The notes beneath the pieces are model-generated. The model had not been told where the DNA came from. It made no database searches and was given only the letters and a program-made list of their open reading frames with translations. Shown here piece after piece: positions 7,824 to 18,121 of a stretch of DNA of 64,000 nt; position 1 is the stretch's first letter, and each line of letters opens with the position of its first letter. Where the stretch lies: positions 186,001-250,000 of the forward strand of contig NZ_JAOWPT010000001.1 of the NCBI RefSeq assembly GCF_025753855.1, written 5' to 3'. Source of the stretch: Mesorhizobium sp. ZC-5. GTDB taxonomy: Bacteria; Pseudomonadota; Alphaproteobacteria; Rhizobiales; Rhizobiaceae. A program made the position numbers and the translations under genes.

Positions 7824-8855
7824 TCAGATCTTGCGGGCTGTACTTTCACGCGGTTTAAGTGCGAACCCGACGTCGATCACCGGTTGTTCCGGCCTGGAGC
7901 CCGCGATGGCGGCGCGCAGCATGGAAACTGCGCGCCGGCCTATCTCGTAGCGGGGCGTGCTGACGCTGGTCAGCGATGGGAAGGCGACGCTCATCATGTC
8001 GAGGTCGTTGAACCCCGCGATACCCATTTTGGCCGGCACCTCGATCGCCGAACAATGGCATTCGAACAGGACGCCGAGTGCCAGGTCGTCATTATTGCAG
8101 AAGACGGCGTCGAGGGCCGGCACTTTGGCGAGAGCATCGCGTAGCAATTCACGCCCGAGCGGGATGCTGGACGGCATCGTCGTGGTCGTGACCAGGCGCG
8201 GATCGAACAAACCTGCCCGTTTCATTTCCGCGCGGTAGCCGGCGAGGCGGCGCTGCGAACGCGGATCCATGCGCGCGCCGATAAAGCCGACCTTGCGATA
8301 GCCTCTGTCCACGAGATGGCGGGTGACGGTACGCCCACCTTCGAAATGCGAAAAGCCGATCATCATGTCGACCGGATCAGGCCCGATCTCCATGATTTGA
8401 ACGACCGGGCACCCTCCACCCTCGAGCAGTTTCCGCGCCGTCGGCGTCTGGTCGATACCGGAAACGACAAGAGCCGACGGGCGCTGGCTTAGGAACACCC
8501 GCAACAAGCGCTCCTCCTCGAGGCCGGAATAATGGGTATTGCCGAGCTGGACCTGCAGATGGCTGTCGCCGAGACCATCGTAGATGCCGCGCACCACCTC
8601 GGCGAACACGTTGTTCGTCAGCGAAGGCACCAGAACCCCGATGACGTCGGTCCGTACCGACGCGAGCGCACGGGCGTTCGGGTCCGGTACGTAGCCAAGC
8701 TCGTCGATCACCGCTGCGATCTGGCGGCGCAAATCCTCGGAAACGCGCTGCGGCTCGCGCAGCGCGCGCGAAACCGTTATAGCGCCCACTCCCGCACGCT
8801 TTGCGACATCGGCGATCGTCGGTCGTCCGCCGCCCCGGCGCGAGCGTGGCTTCAT
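7824..8855 (-). CDS. LacI-family transcriptional regulator (GntR/IdnR-like)
   Basis: A 343-residue repressor. The N-terminal helix-turn-helix is TIADVAKRAGVGAITVSRAL (about residues 13-32), followed by the hinge region ALASVRTDVIGVLVPSLTNN and a sugar-binding core with a C-terminal segment GIAGFNDLDMMSVAFPSLTS. I chose ATG 8855 (MKPRSRRGG); the much longer open frame upstream to 9638 overlaps the pca genes and lacks coding character. It lies immediately upstream of, and in the same direction as, the sugar ABC/gluconokinase operon, with a perfect-core LacI operator between them. It is therefore likely to repress that operon and be released by the imported sugar or its product. Confidence 0.88.
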   Translation of the reverse strand: MKPRSRRGGGRPTIADVAKRAGVGAITVSRALREPQRVSEDLRRQIAAVIDELGYVPDPNARALASVRTDVIGVLVPSLTNNVFAEVVRGIYDGLGDSHLQVQLGNTHYSGLEEERLLRVFLSQRPSALVVSGIDQTPTARKLLEGGGCPVVQIMEIGPDPVDMMIGFSHFEGGRTVTRHLVDRGYRKVGFIGARMDPRSQRRLAGYRAEMKRAGLFDPRLVTTTTMPSSIPLGRELLRDALAKVPALDAVFCNNDDLALGVLFECHCSAIEVPAKMGIAGFNDLDMMSVAFPSLTSVSTPRYEIGRRAVSMLRAAIAGSRPEQPVIDVGFALKPRESTARKI

Positions 8856-9131
8856 CGGCGTCCGGCCATAAGGCTGCCGTCCCGGGCGCTTGCAATGATT
8901 TCGACGTTGGCGAGCATCCTCAGCACCTGTTTTGCCGCGCGGGACGGGACTGCACACAGAGCAGGTCACACTTGGCGTCGCGCAACGCCTGTCTCTTGTC
9001 AAGGCGAGCGGGCGGCCGACAACGGTGCAAAGGACTCTGGTTTTCGGTTGTAAGCGAAGGAAATTCATATCACTTTGCGGCTTGACCGCATTGGGCGGAC
9101 AAACGACCGTATCTTGCCGGAGTATGCCTAT

Positions 9132-9533
9132 ATGCGCGAAGCAAAAACAGGCGACCGTCACAGCCAGGGGATGGCCACGCGCAGGGCCGTGCTTGGCGAC
9201 GCCTATGTCGACCGCGCCGGTGCAGCGGCGACCGATTTCGACCAGCCCTTCCAGCAATTGATCACCGAAGCAGCCTGGGGCCATGTCTGGTCGCGCCCGG
9301 ACTGGACGAAGCGCGAGCGCTCCATCGTGACGATCGCATTGCTCGCCGCGCTCGGGCGGGATGAGGAGTTCGCGTTGCATATCCGCGCCACGGCCAATAC
9401 CGGCGCCAGCCGGGAGGACATCCGCGAGGCGATGCTGCATGTGGCGATCTATGCGGGCGTCCCGGCCGCCAATCACGCCTTCAAGCTTGCCAGGAAGGTT
9501 TTCGACGAGATGGACGGCAAGGACCAGAAATGA
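9132..9533 (+). CDS. pcaC: 4-carboxymuconolactone decarboxylase
   Basis: A 133-residue cytoplasmic enzyme of the beta-ketoadipate pathway that decarboxylates gamma-carboxymuconolactone to 3-oxoadipate enol-lactone. Start ATG 9132 has GGAG at 9118-9121; an in-frame upstream start at 9075 would add 19 unsupported residues. Family features are [33 protein letters not shown], the ligand-pocket [16 protein letters not shown] and a C-terminal [14 protein letters not shown]. It is a stand-alone PcaC, not a PcaL (PcaDC) fusion. It overlaps pcaH by four bases (ATGA) and leads a pcaC-H-G-B operon. Confidence 0.93.
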   Translation: MREAKTGDRHSQGMATRRAVLGDAYVDRAGAAATDFDQPFQQLITEAAWGHVWSRPDWTKRERSIVTIALLAALGRDEEFALHIRATANTGASREDIREAMLHVAIYAGVPAANHAFKLARKVFDEMDGKDQK

Positions 9534-10291
9534 AGACCGAAGCCAGCGGACTCTCAAACCGCAAGCCAGAAACCGAAGCCTTCTTCCCGCGCGATCGGGA
9601 CTGGCATCCGCCGGCCTTCGCGCCAGGCTACAAGTCATCCGTCCTGCGCTCGCCCCGAAAGGCGCTACTTTCGCTCGACGGCACGTTGTCTGAAATCACC
9701 GGGCCTGTTTTCGGCCACGATATTCTCGGCGAACTCGACGACGATCTGATCCGCAACTTTGCCAGGCCAGGCGAAAGCGCCGTCGGCCCGCGCATAATCG
9801 TCCACGGGCGGGTGCTGGACGAACGGGGCAAGGGCGTCCCCGGCGCCCTGCTCGAATTCTGGCAGGCCAATGCCGGCGGACGCTACCGCCACAAGCGAGA
9901 AGGTTATGTCGCGGCGCTCGACCCGAATTTCGGCGGCTGCGGCCGCACCGTAACCGGCGCGGACGGATCGTACAGCTTCCGTACCATCAGGCCAGGCCCG
10001 TATCCCTGGCCGAACGGGCCGAACGACTGGCGTCCGGCGCATATCCATTTTTCGATTTTCGGCCATGGCTTCGCGCAACGCCTGATCACGCAGATGTATT
10101 TCGAAGGCGACCCGCTGATCTGGAAATGCCCCATCGTCCGCACGATCCCCGACAAAGCGGCGATCGAGCGGCTGATCGCGGGACTGGACATGGAAGCGAC
10201 GATTCCGATGGACGCATGCGCCTATAAGTTCGACATCGTCTTGCGTGGCCGCCAATCCTCGCTTTTCGAAAACCGGCTGGAGGGCAATTGA
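9530..10291 (+). CDS. pcaH: Protocatechuate 3,4-dioxygenase beta subunit
   Basis: A 253-residue subunit carrying the non-haem Fe(III) of the enzyme that opens protocatechuate by intradiol cleavage to 3-carboxy-cis,cis-muconate. The four iron ligands are visible at the expected spacing: Tyr119 (GRYRHK), Tyr158 (GPYPW), His171 and His173 (RPAHIHFS). The N-terminal region [18 protein letters not shown] is the usual beta-subunit lead-in. The start overlaps the pcaC stop and the stop overlaps the pcaG start, so subunit synthesis is probably translationally coupled. Confidence 0.96.
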   Translation: MKTEASGLSNRKPETEAFFPRDRDWHPPAFAPGYKSSVLRSPRKALLSLDGTLSEITGPVFGHDILGELDDDLIRNFARPGESAVGPRIIVHGRVLDERGKGVPGALLEFWQANAGGRYRHKREGYVAALDPNFGGCGRTVTGADGSYSFRTIRPGPYPWPNGPNDWRPAHIHFSIFGHGFAQRLITQMYFEGDPLIWKCPIVRTIPDKAAIERLIAGLDMEATIPMDACAYKFDIVLRGRQSSLFENRLEGN

Positions 10292-10905
10292 TGCCGCAAT
10301 CCTCTGACCGGCTGAAGGAAAGCGCGTCTCAAACGGCTGGGCCCTACGTCCACATCGGCCTCATGCCCAACTTTTCGGGCATTGCCGGCGTCTTCGGAAC
10401 CGATCTTGGCGCGATCATGGTCGATGAAAAGACGCGCGGCGAACGCATCGACGTAAAAATGCGTGTTTTCGACGGAGCGGACCAGCCGCTCACCGACGCG
10501 CTGGTTGAGATCTGGCAGGCTGACGCCGACGGGTTCTACAATTCGCCCTCCGAACCGCGCGCAGTAGCCGACCCGAATTTCACGGGTTGGGGCCGCCTGG
10601 CGACCGATATGACGACCGGCGAATGCGTGTTCAGGACCATCAAGCCTGGCCGCGTTCCGTTCGGGGACGGCCGCCTCATGGCGCCTCATATCACCGTCTG
10701 GATCGTCGCGCGCGGCATCAATATCGGCCTTCATACCCGCATGTATTTCGGCGACGAGACGACCGCCAACACCGAAGATCCGGTGCTGGCGATGATCGAG
10801 GACCGCACGCGCGTTCCGACGCTGATCGCACCGCGTGACGGCGATATCTACACGTTCGACATCCACCTCCAGGGCGAGCACGAAACCGTGTTCCTCGACA
10901 TCTGA
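10288..10905 (+). CDS. pcaG: Protocatechuate 3,4-dioxygenase alpha subunit
   Basis: A 205-residue subunit homologous to PcaH but without the iron ligands: the PAHIHFS block of the beta subunit is replaced by [12 protein letters not shown]. It opens with the characteristic [13 protein letters not shown] motif, here quoted as [12 protein letters not shown], and ends HETVFLDI. It pairs with PcaH in an (alpha-beta)n complex. ATG 10288 overlaps the pcaH stop as ATGA, and the pcaB ATG follows one base after its stop. Confidence 0.95.
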   Translation: MMPQSSDRLKESASQTAGPYVHIGLMPNFSGIAGVFGTDLGAIMVDEKTRGERIDVKMRVFDGADQPLTDALVEIWQADADGFYNSPSEPRAVADPNFTGWGRLATDMTTGECVFRTIKPGRVPFGDGRLMAPHITVWIVARGINIGLHTRMYFGDETTANTEDPVLAMIEDRTRVPTLIAPRDGDIYTFDIHLQGEHETVFLDI

Positions 10906-10906
10906 C

Positions 10907-11959
10907 ATGGCCGTGTCCGCTTTCGACCATCCGTTCCTGTCCGGGCTCCTCGGCGACGATGAAACCGCGCAACTGCTCGGCAGCGGTGCCGAGATCGCTG
11001 CGATGCTTTCGTTCGAAATCGCTCTCGCCAAGGTCGAGGCACAACATGGCCTGATCCCCGCCGAGGCGGCTGCGGCGATCCGCGATGGATTGAACGGCTT
11101 CAGGCCCGACATGGCGAGTTTGAAAGCGGCCACGGCGCGGGACGGGGTTGTCGTTCCGGAGTTTGTCCGGCAATTGCGCGCAGCGGTCGGCGAACCGCAC
11201 GCGAAGCACGTTCATTTCGGCGCAACCAGCCAAGACGTCATCGATACCGCGAAAATCTGCAACCTGGTGCCGATTCTGGTGAATTTCGATGACCGTCTGG
11301 CGAAAATTGACGCCCTTTTTGCCGGTTTGGACAGCCGTTTCGGTAAAAATCCGCTGATGGCCTACACGCGCATGCAGCCGGCTATTCCGATCGCGGCGAG
11401 CGACCGGATCGAAAGCTGGCGCGCACCGCTCGGCCGCCATCGTGCACGGCTGGCGGCTTTGCGACCCTCGCTTCTCGTTGTCCAGTTCGGCGGCGCGGCG
11501 GGAACCCTCGAGAAGCTAGGTGACAATGCCGCAATCATCCGCAAGGCCTTGGCCGAAGAACTCGGCCTTGGCGACGCGCCGCAGTGGCACAGCCAGCGCG
11601 ACCGCATCGCCGAATTCGCAGGCTGGCTGTCGTTGGTTACGGGCAGCCTCGGCAAGTTCGGGCAGGATGTGGCGCTGATGGCCCAGACCGGTTCCGGGAT
11701 CGCTCTCGGCGGCGGCGGTGCCTCTTCGGCAATGCCGCACAAGCAGAACCCGGTCGCCGCCGAGATTCTGGTAACGCTGGCGCGCTACAACGCGGTCCAG
11801 CTTTCAGGCATCCATCAGGCGCTCGTGCATGAACTGGAACGGTCGGGTTCCGCCTGGACACTGGAATGGCTGGTCCTGACCAACATGGTGATGGCGACAG
11901 CCGCCGCAACAAGAATCGCCGTGGAACTTGTTGGCCATATCGAGCACCTGGGACAATAG
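10907..11959 (+). CDS. pcaB: 3-carboxy-cis,cis-muconate cycloisomerase
   Basis: A 350-residue fumarase/aspartase-superfamily enzyme that converts 3-carboxymuconate to gamma-carboxymuconolactone, the PcaC substrate. The superfamily signature is GGGGASSAMPHKQNP; HFGATSQDVIDTA is the second conserved block. Start ATG 10907 directly follows the pcaG stop; the frame is open 72 bases further upstream inside pcaG but the ATG after the stop is standard. At 350 residues it is the short alphaproteobacterial form. It is the last gene of the operon and converges on pcaF. Confidence 0.94.
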   Translation: MAVSAFDHPFLSGLLGDDETAQLLGSGAEIAAMLSFEIALAKVEAQHGLIPAEAAAAIRDGLNGFRPDMASLKAATARDGVVVPEFVRQLRAAVGEPHAKHVHFGATSQDVIDTAKICNLVPILVNFDDRLAKIDALFAGLDSRFGKNPLMAYTRMQPAIPIAASDRIESWRAPLGRHRARLAALRPSLLVVQFGGAAGTLEKLGDNAAIIRKALAEELGLGDAPQWHSQRDRIAEFAGWLSLVTGSLGKFGQDVALMAQTGSGIALGGGGASSAMPHKQNPVAAEILVTLARYNAVQLSGIHQALVHELERSGSAWTLEWLVLTNMVMATAAATRIAVELVGHIEHLGQ

Positions 11960-12007
11960 ACCTACGCCGCACTCAGCCCGACGACTGATGCGCCATCAGC
12001 CCGGCAA

Positions 12008-13213
12008 TCAAACCCTTTCGAGCGCGACCGCGATGCCCTGTCCCACGCCGATGCACATGGTTGCAAGCGCCAGCTTGGCGCCGCGTTCCTTGAGCTCAAG
12101 CGCCGCCGTGCCGGTGATGCGGGCGCCGGACATGCCGAGCGGATGACCGAGTGCGATGGCGCCGCCGTTCGGGTTGACGTGCGCCGCATCCTCGGAAATC
12201 CCGAGTTCACGGAGCACGGCGATCCCTTGGGAGGCGAAAGCTTCGTTGAGTTCGATCACATCGAACTCGGATGGCTTGATACCGAGGCGCGCGCACAGCT
12301 TCTTCGTCGCCGGCGCCGGGCCGATACCCATGATGCGCGGCGCGACGCCCGCGCTGGCACCGCCGAGAATGCGGGCAATCGGGGTCAGGCCATATTTCCG
12401 CGCGGCTGCTTCGGAAGCAACGATGAGCGCAGCCGAACCGTCGTTGACTCCGGAAGCGTTGCCGGCAGTCACGGTGCCACCCTGCCGGAACGGAGTCGGC
12501 AGCTTCGCCAGAGCCTCGACGGTCGTGCCGGCACGCGGATGTTCGTCCTTGGACACCACGATTGCATCGCCCTTGCGCTGCGGAATGGTGACAGCCACGA
12601 TCTCCCTGCCCAGCCGGCCGTTCGCCTGCGCGGCCACTGCCTTGTCCTGGCTGCGCACCGCGAAAGCGTCCTGGTCGGCGCGGCTCACCTTGAACTGCTC
12701 GGCAACGTTTTCCCCGGTTTCCGGCATGGAATCCACGCCATACTGCTTCTTCATTAGCGGATTGATGAAGCGCCAGCCGATCGTGGTGTCGTAGATCTCG
12801 GCGTTGCGCGAAAATGCGGTCTCTGCCTTGGGCATGACGAAGGGCGCACGGCTCATCGATTCGACACCGCCGGCGATGATGATTTCGGCCTCGCCGGCCT
12901 TGATTGCGCGCGCGGCGATCGTCAGCGCGTCCATGCCCGAGCCGCACAGGCGATTGACCGTCGAAGCCGGCACCGATTCCGGCAATCCCGCGAGCAGCAG
13001 CGCCATGCGGGCAACGTTCCGGTTATCCTCGCCGGCCTGGTTGACGCAGCCATAAACCAGGTCGTCGATCGCCTCCCAGTCTACACCGCTGTTGCGCTCC
13101 ATCAGGGCTTTCAACGGTATCGCGCCGAGATCGTCGGCGCGAACGGAGGAAAGAGAACCGCCGAAGCGGCCGATCGGGGTGCGAATGTAGTCACAGATAA
13201 AGGCCTCAGCCAT
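12008..13213 (-). CDS. pcaF: 3-oxoadipyl-CoA thiolase
   Basis: A 401-residue thiolase that cleaves 3-oxoadipyl-CoA to succinyl-CoA and acetyl-CoA, ending the protocatechuate branch. The nucleophilic cysteine is in NRLCGSGMDAL (about residue 90). The C-terminal blocks are NEAFASQGIAVLRELG, GGAIALGHPLGMSGAR and the second catalytic cysteine in ATMCIGVGQGIA. Start ATG 13213 overlaps the pcaJ stop by eight bases. It is co-transcribed with pcaI and pcaJ in the order I-J-F. Confidence 0.95.
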   Translation of the reverse strand: MAEAFICDYIRTPIGRFGGSLSSVRADDLGAIPLKALMERNSGVDWEAIDDLVYGCVNQAGEDNRNVARMALLLAGLPESVPASTVNRLCGSGMDALTIAARAIKAGEAEIIIAGGVESMSRAPFVMPKAETAFSRNAEIYDTTIGWRFINPLMKKQYGVDSMPETGENVAEQFKVSRADQDAFAVRSQDKAVAAQANGRLGREIVAVTIPQRKGDAIVVSKDEHPRAGTTVEALAKLPTPFRQGGTVTAGNASGVNDGSAALIVASEAAARKYGLTPIARILGGASAGVAPRIMGIGPAPATKKLCARLGIKPSEFDVIELNEAFASQGIAVLRELGISEDAAHVNPNGGAIALGHPLGMSGARITGTAALELKERGAKLALATMCIGVGQGIAVALERV

Positions 13214-14009
13214 TCTTCGATTCCTTCTTATCGGCAGCAATGCGCCGCTTGTGAGCCTCGGCGGTGCGTGCCCTGAGATCGCGCAACGTGCTGAGCTCGA
13301 TCTCCGTTGGCGCCGCCGTTTCAGTCAGCTCTTCCGAGAACTTTACCGCCCAGCCGCACGTCTCCTGCACCTGGTCGCGCGTCACCCTCGGATGGAGCGA
13401 CACGACGGTGAATTCCTTGGTAACCGGATCCGGCTTCCAGATTGCAAGGTCGGTGATGAGCAATGTCGGTCCGGCGGTGCCGATGCCAAGGCGCTGGCGG
13501 TGATTTCCACCCTCGCCGTGCCCGAAGGTGGTGAAGAAATCGATCTTCTCGACCATGGCGCGCTTCGACTGCGCCACGGTTATGTAGACCTCGCCGGACG
13601 AGGTGGCGATTTCCGGCGCGCCGCCGCCGCCAGGCAGGCGCGTCTTTGGATGCGCATAGTCGCCGATGACGGTTGTGTTGAGGTTGCCGAACTTGTCGAG
13701 TTGGGCGGCGCCCAAAAACCCGATCGTCACCCGACCGCCCTGCAGCCAGTAGCGGAACATCTCGGGGACCGATACCGTGGTGACAGCGGTGTCGCACAAT
13801 TCTCCGTCGCCGATCGATAAAGGCAGGACATCGGGGGCAGTGCCGATGGTGCCGGATTCATAAAACAGGGTGATACCAGGTGCATGCGTGAGGCGGGCGA
13901 CATTGCAGGCCGCCGACGGCGCGCCAATGCCTACGAAGCAAACGTCCTCGCTCTTCAGCGTGCGGCTGGCGGCGATCGTCATCATCTCATCTGGACTGAA
14001 GCCGCTCAT
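13206..14009 (-). CDS. pcaJ: 3-oxoadipate CoA-transferase subunit B
   Basis: A 267-residue subunit of the enzyme that moves CoA from succinyl-CoA to 3-oxoadipate. The catalytic glutamate is probably the one in LFYESGTIG, and the glycine-rich GGGGAPEIATSSGEVY block follows. ATG 14009 overlaps the pcaI stop as ATGA; the longer open frame upstream lies inside pcaI. The C-terminal 40 residues are charged and helix-like (LRARTAEAHKRRIAADKKES). Confidence 0.93.
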   Translation of the reverse strand: MSGFSPDEMMTIAASRTLKSEDVCFVGIGAPSAACNVARLTHAPGITLFYESGTIGTAPDVLPLSIGDGELCDTAVTTVSVPEMFRYWLQGGRVTIGFLGAAQLDKFGNLNTTVIGDYAHPKTRLPGGGGAPEIATSSGEVYITVAQSKRAMVEKIDFFTTFGHGEGGNHRQRLGIGTAGPTLLITDLAIWKPDPVTKEFTVVSLHPRVTRDQVQETCGWAVKFSEELTETAAPTEIELSTLRDLRARTAEAHKRRIAADKKESKNG

Positions 14010-14863
14010 GCCACGCCCCTCAGCTCGGTTACACGCTCGGCAAAAACATCCGGTCCCGCCTCGATCACATTCTCTTGCATCCACTGCTGGAATCGCTCCC
14101 GGTCGGCGGCGATATCGTCCCATTCGCGATAGGCGGCGTTGTCGCGTCCGTAATAGCCATGCGTGTAGGATGGATGCGAACCGCCCGGGACGACAGAGAT
14201 CGCCGAAATCGTCCAGTTCGGCAGCACTGTAAGATTGGGATGGAGGTCGTCGAAATCGTCGACAACCTCCTCGACGGTGACAACTGCCCGTTTCGCGGCG
14301 AGCACCGCTTCCTTCTGGATACCGATGATGCCCTCGACCAGCACATCGCCTTTCCGGTTGGCCTTCTGTGCATGGATGAACGTCACGTCCGGGCGCAGCG
14401 AAGGCACCGCAGCCAATATCTCGCCGGTAAACGGGCAGGTAATCCACTTGATATTCGGGTTGACGCTGGGCAACTCGGTGCCGCGATAGCCGCGGAAAAC
14501 CGCGCAAGGCAGACCGGCGGCGGCCGCCTCATAGGCATTTACCAGGGCCGCGTGAGAATGCTCCTCGATCTCTATCACGTTCGGCCAGCCATTCTCGATC
14601 GAATCGCGTGCCCGCCGAAGCAGGCCGACACCTGGATTGCCGATGTATGAGAAGACGAGTTTCCGCGCCATGCCCATACCGATCATCTGGTCATAGATCA
14701 GATCTGGCGTCATTCGGATCAGCGTGAGGTCGCGAAATCCCTGGCGGATCGCCTCGTGCGCAGCGGCCGTTGGAATGAGGTGGCTGAAACCCTCGAAGGC
14801 GACCGCGTCGCCATCATGAAGATTCTCCGCGACTGCGTCGCGCAGCGCTAGAAACTTCGTCAT
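14006..14863 (-). CDS. pcaI: 3-oxoadipate CoA-transferase subunit A
   Basis: A 285-residue subunit of the heteromeric 3-oxoadipate:succinyl-CoA transferase. It shows the alpha-subunit CoA-binding beginning DGDAVAFEGFSHLIPTAA and the conserved FIHAQKANRKGDV block. The start ATG 14863 has GGAGGAGCG immediately upstream; the additional open frame to 15073 crosses the divergent promoter and is not used. It is the first gene of pcaI-J-F and diverges from the IclR-type regulator. Confidence 0.93.
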   Translation of the reverse strand: MTKFLALRDAVAENLHDGDAVAFEGFSHLIPTAAAHEAIRQGFRDLTLIRMTPDLIYDQMIGMGMARKLVFSYIGNPGVGLLRRARDSIENGWPNVIEIEEHSHAALVNAYEAAAAGLPCAVFRGYRGTELPSVNPNIKWITCPFTGEILAAVPSLRPDVTFIHAQKANRKGDVLVEGIIGIQKEAVLAAKRAVVTVEEVVDDFDDLHPNLTVLPNWTISAISVVPGGSHPSYTHGYYGRDNAAYREWDDIAADRERFQQWMQENVIEAGPDVFAERVTELRGVA

Positions 14864-14888
14864 TCGCTCCTCCAAGTCCAAGCAAAAA

Positions 14889-14905
14889 TGTTCGTATTGC
14901 GAACA
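14889..14905. promoter_or_regulatory. Inverted repeat, candidate IclR (Pca/Pob regulator) operator
   Basis: TGTTCG-TATTG-CGAACA is a perfect 6-base inverted repeat with a 5-base spacer. It lies in the 131-base gap between divergent pcaI and the IclR-type gene. The GTTCG...CGAAC arms resemble recognition half-sites of PcaR/PcaU/PobR-type IclR regulators, so this is a good candidate for joint control of pcaIJF and the regulator. Confidence 0.6.
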
Positions 14906-14994
14906 AATGTTTTGTATGCGATATTTCTGAGAAATTGCTTCACAAATGTCAAGCGCGCATCCTGAAGGTGCGTGCCGGATTGATCGAACGTGCA

Positions 14995-15768
14995 ATGACC
15001 GGAACACTTCAATCGCGAGACCATGTCGGTTCGCTCGAACGCGGGCTCGCGGTGATGGAAATTCTGGCTGCACATCCAGTTGGGCTGACGCTGACCGAGA
15101 CGGCCGACAAAGCTGGCCTTACCCGCTCTGGAGCAAGGCGTTTCCTCTTGACCCTGGTCGCCACGGGCTATTCGATCCAGACCGGCCGGCATTTCGCGCT
15201 GTCACCGCGATTGCTGTCCGTCTCACGGACATGGCTGCAGGGCTCTTCGCTGTGGTCCTATGCCGAACCTTTCCTGCGCGAGGTGGCCACGCGCCTCAAC
15301 GAATCGAGTTCCGCGGCCGTGCTTTCCGGTGAAGATGTGGTCTATATGGCCCGCGTTCCCGGCCGTCACATCCTGAGCGTGGCCCTGCATGTCGGAACCA
15401 GGCTGCCGGCCTGGTGCACCTCGATGGGGCGTGTCCTGCTGTCGGACCTGCCGCCACCGCAATTGCGGGAATTCCTCTCGACGGCCAGGATCGAACGCAA
15501 CACCGAAAAGAGCATTACCGACCGGAACGAGCTCGCCGCCGAGATCACCCGGGTGGCCCAGGCCGGCTTTGCCATCGTCGATGAGGAGCTCGAGATTGGT
15601 CTGCGCTCCATTGCCGTACCTGTCCGCGACCGTTCACGAAAGGTCGTCGCCGCGATCAACGTCTCGACCCAGTCGTCGCGTTTCACGACAGCCGAAATGG
15701 AACGCGAGATCCTTCCGCATCTGCTTGCGGCGGCGCGTTCGATCGAGGATTTCTTTGTGGTGCAATAG
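14995..15768 (+). CDS. IclR-family transcriptional regulator (PcaR/PobR-like)
   Basis: A 257-residue regulator. The winged helix is in the first 70 residues (LTLTETADKAGLTRSGARRF, then GYSIQTGRHFALSP), followed by the IclR effector domain with the motif LPAWCTSMGRVLLSDL and the C-terminal VPVRDRSRKVVAAINVSTQ. It lies between pcaI (divergent) and pobA (converging), with a candidate operator in the divergent gap, so it probably senses protocatechuate, 3-oxoadipate or 4-hydroxybenzoate. ATG 14995 was chosen; no strong ribosome-binding site is visible, and an upstream in-frame start at 14935 would add 20 residues. Confidence 0.85.
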   Translation: MTGTLQSRDHVGSLERGLAVMEILAAHPVGLTLTETADKAGLTRSGARRFLLTLVATGYSIQTGRHFALSPRLLSVSRTWLQGSSLWSYAEPFLREVATRLNESSSAAVLSGEDVVYMARVPGRHILSVALHVGTRLPAWCTSMGRVLLSDLPPPQLREFLSTARIERNTEKSITDRNELAAEITRVAQAGFAIVDEELEIGLRSIAVPVRDRSRKVVAAINVSTQSSRFTTAEMEREILPHLLAAARSIEDFFVVQ

Positions 15769-15797
15769 CCGGCGCGCCGTCCCTCTCGCGTGCTGGT

Positions 15798-16994
<1,197 letters not shown>

Positions 16995-17067
16995 CTATGA
17001 GGTATGCCGCGCCCTGCAATGGGATTTGGCGCGACGTGATGGAAAAACCCGATCGAGGCCAGATCCG

Positions 17068-17997
17068 CTAAGCATGATTCGGCCAGCGAAATTCGGACGC
17101 CTGGCGCAGATGCTGGCGAAGCAGTGCTTCCGCCCATTCAACATCGCCGAGTTCTACAGCCTCGAGGATCGCAAGATGTTCGCGGCAGGACTGCTCGACG
17201 CGCTCCGGCGGCAATTCATGAAAAGCGGCCGATTCCTGCATGCGCCGTAGATTGTTCTGTTGACGCACCGCATCCGTAAGGAACCGGTTTCCCGAAAAAC
17301 TGGCCAGGCTTTCGTGGAAGAACGCGTTGACGCGAAACCATTCGTCGCTCTCCGTGTTGCGGGACGGATTCTTCAGAATGCGTTCATGCGACCGCCTGAT
17401 CTGGGCTGCTTGTTCGGCGTCGACCTTGAATCCCGCTACGCGCAGGGACGCGCACTCCACGACAGCGCGGAAGGCGTAGCTTTCACGGTATGCCTCGTCG
17501 CCAAGCAGCGTCTCGACGAACCGCCAGCCATGACCGGGAAGGCGTTGCGCCAGCCCTTCGGCGGCGAAGCGCATCAAAAGCTTGCGCACGACGCCGCGCG
17601 AAACACCGTAGCGAGGCATCAATTCCGCCTCGGATACTTCCTGCGGAAGTTCACCGAGCGCACGCTCGCGCATCATTCGGCGATAAAGCTCCTCAAGCGG
17701 TGAATTGGGCAACAGGTCACGCGGGTTGAGGTCCAGGGTATCGCGCGCGATTCGCAGCCCGCGCTTTTCCGTCGGCTCGAGTACCCCCTTTTCGACGAGG
17801 AGATCGAGGGCAGCGCTGATCGGCGATCGCGAGACGCCGAAGGTGCGGGCAAGCTCGGGAGCGGAAATACGCATTCCCACGCTCATCTCGCCGTCGCGTA
17901 TCCGATCGATGATCCGGCGCGCGAGATCTAGCTGCAGCGCGCTCGGGCCTTCCGCCTGCTCAATGTCGCTTGTCGTTGGCACGTTCGTGATCCCCAT
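17068..17997 (-). CDS. GntR-type regulator with two winged helices and an FCD-like domain
   Basis: About 309 residues. The first winged helix-turn-helix contains ELARTFGVSRSPISAALDLL with EKGVLEPTEKRGLRI. A second one appears near residues 105-160, containing LMPRYGVSRGVVRKLLMRFA with GLAQRLPGHGWRFVE. The C-terminal 140 residues are helical and resemble an FCD ligand-binding domain (HERIL, FHESLASFSGNRFL, HLAILEAVELGDVEWAEALL). ATG 17997 was chosen; a TTG at 18024 is possible. A TATAAT at 18007-18012 lies only nine bases before the ATG, so the mRNA may be almost leaderless. It diverges from the C45 hydrolase operon, which it probably controls. Confidence 0.8.
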   Translation of the reverse strand: MGITNVPTTSDIEQAEGPSALQLDLARRIIDRIRDGEMSVGMRISAPELARTFGVSRSPISAALDLLVEKGVLEPTEKRGLRIARDTLDLNPRDLLPNSPLEELYRRMMRERALGELPQEVSEAELMPRYGVSRGVVRKLLMRFAAEGLAQRLPGHGWRFVETLLGDEAYRESYAFRAVVECASLRVAGFKVDAEQAAQIRRSHERILKNPSRNTESDEWFRVNAFFHESLASFSGNRFLTDAVRQQNNLRRMQESAAFHELPPERVEQSCREHLAILEAVELGDVEWAEALLRQHLRQASEFRWPNHA

Positions 17998-18066
17998 CGG
18001 TATCGCATTATAGCCATAAGACAATGCTGCGCGAGCCGGCTTAGCGAAGCGGATTTCTGCTTTTCA

Positions 18067-18076
18067 TTTGATCAAA
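18067..18076. promoter_or_regulatory. Short palindrome in GntR / C45 operon divergent region
   Basis: TTTGATCAAA is a perfect 10-base palindrome flanked by CAT and ATG, inside the roughly 125-base region between the divergent GntR-type gene and the C45 hydrolase gene. It is a reasonable candidate for the regulator's operator, but short AT-rich palindromes arise by chance, so confidence is low. Confidence 0.3.
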
Positions 18077-18121
18077 ATGCATTATGCTGACATGAAAAGC
18101 AAATATCGGGGCGGCCGCACG

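Noticed and set aside
7824-9638. A 604-residue reading of the LacI gene
   Set aside because: The N-terminal 261 residues overlap pcaC and pcaH on the other strand and show no domain; the conserved helix-turn-helix begins just after ATG 8855.
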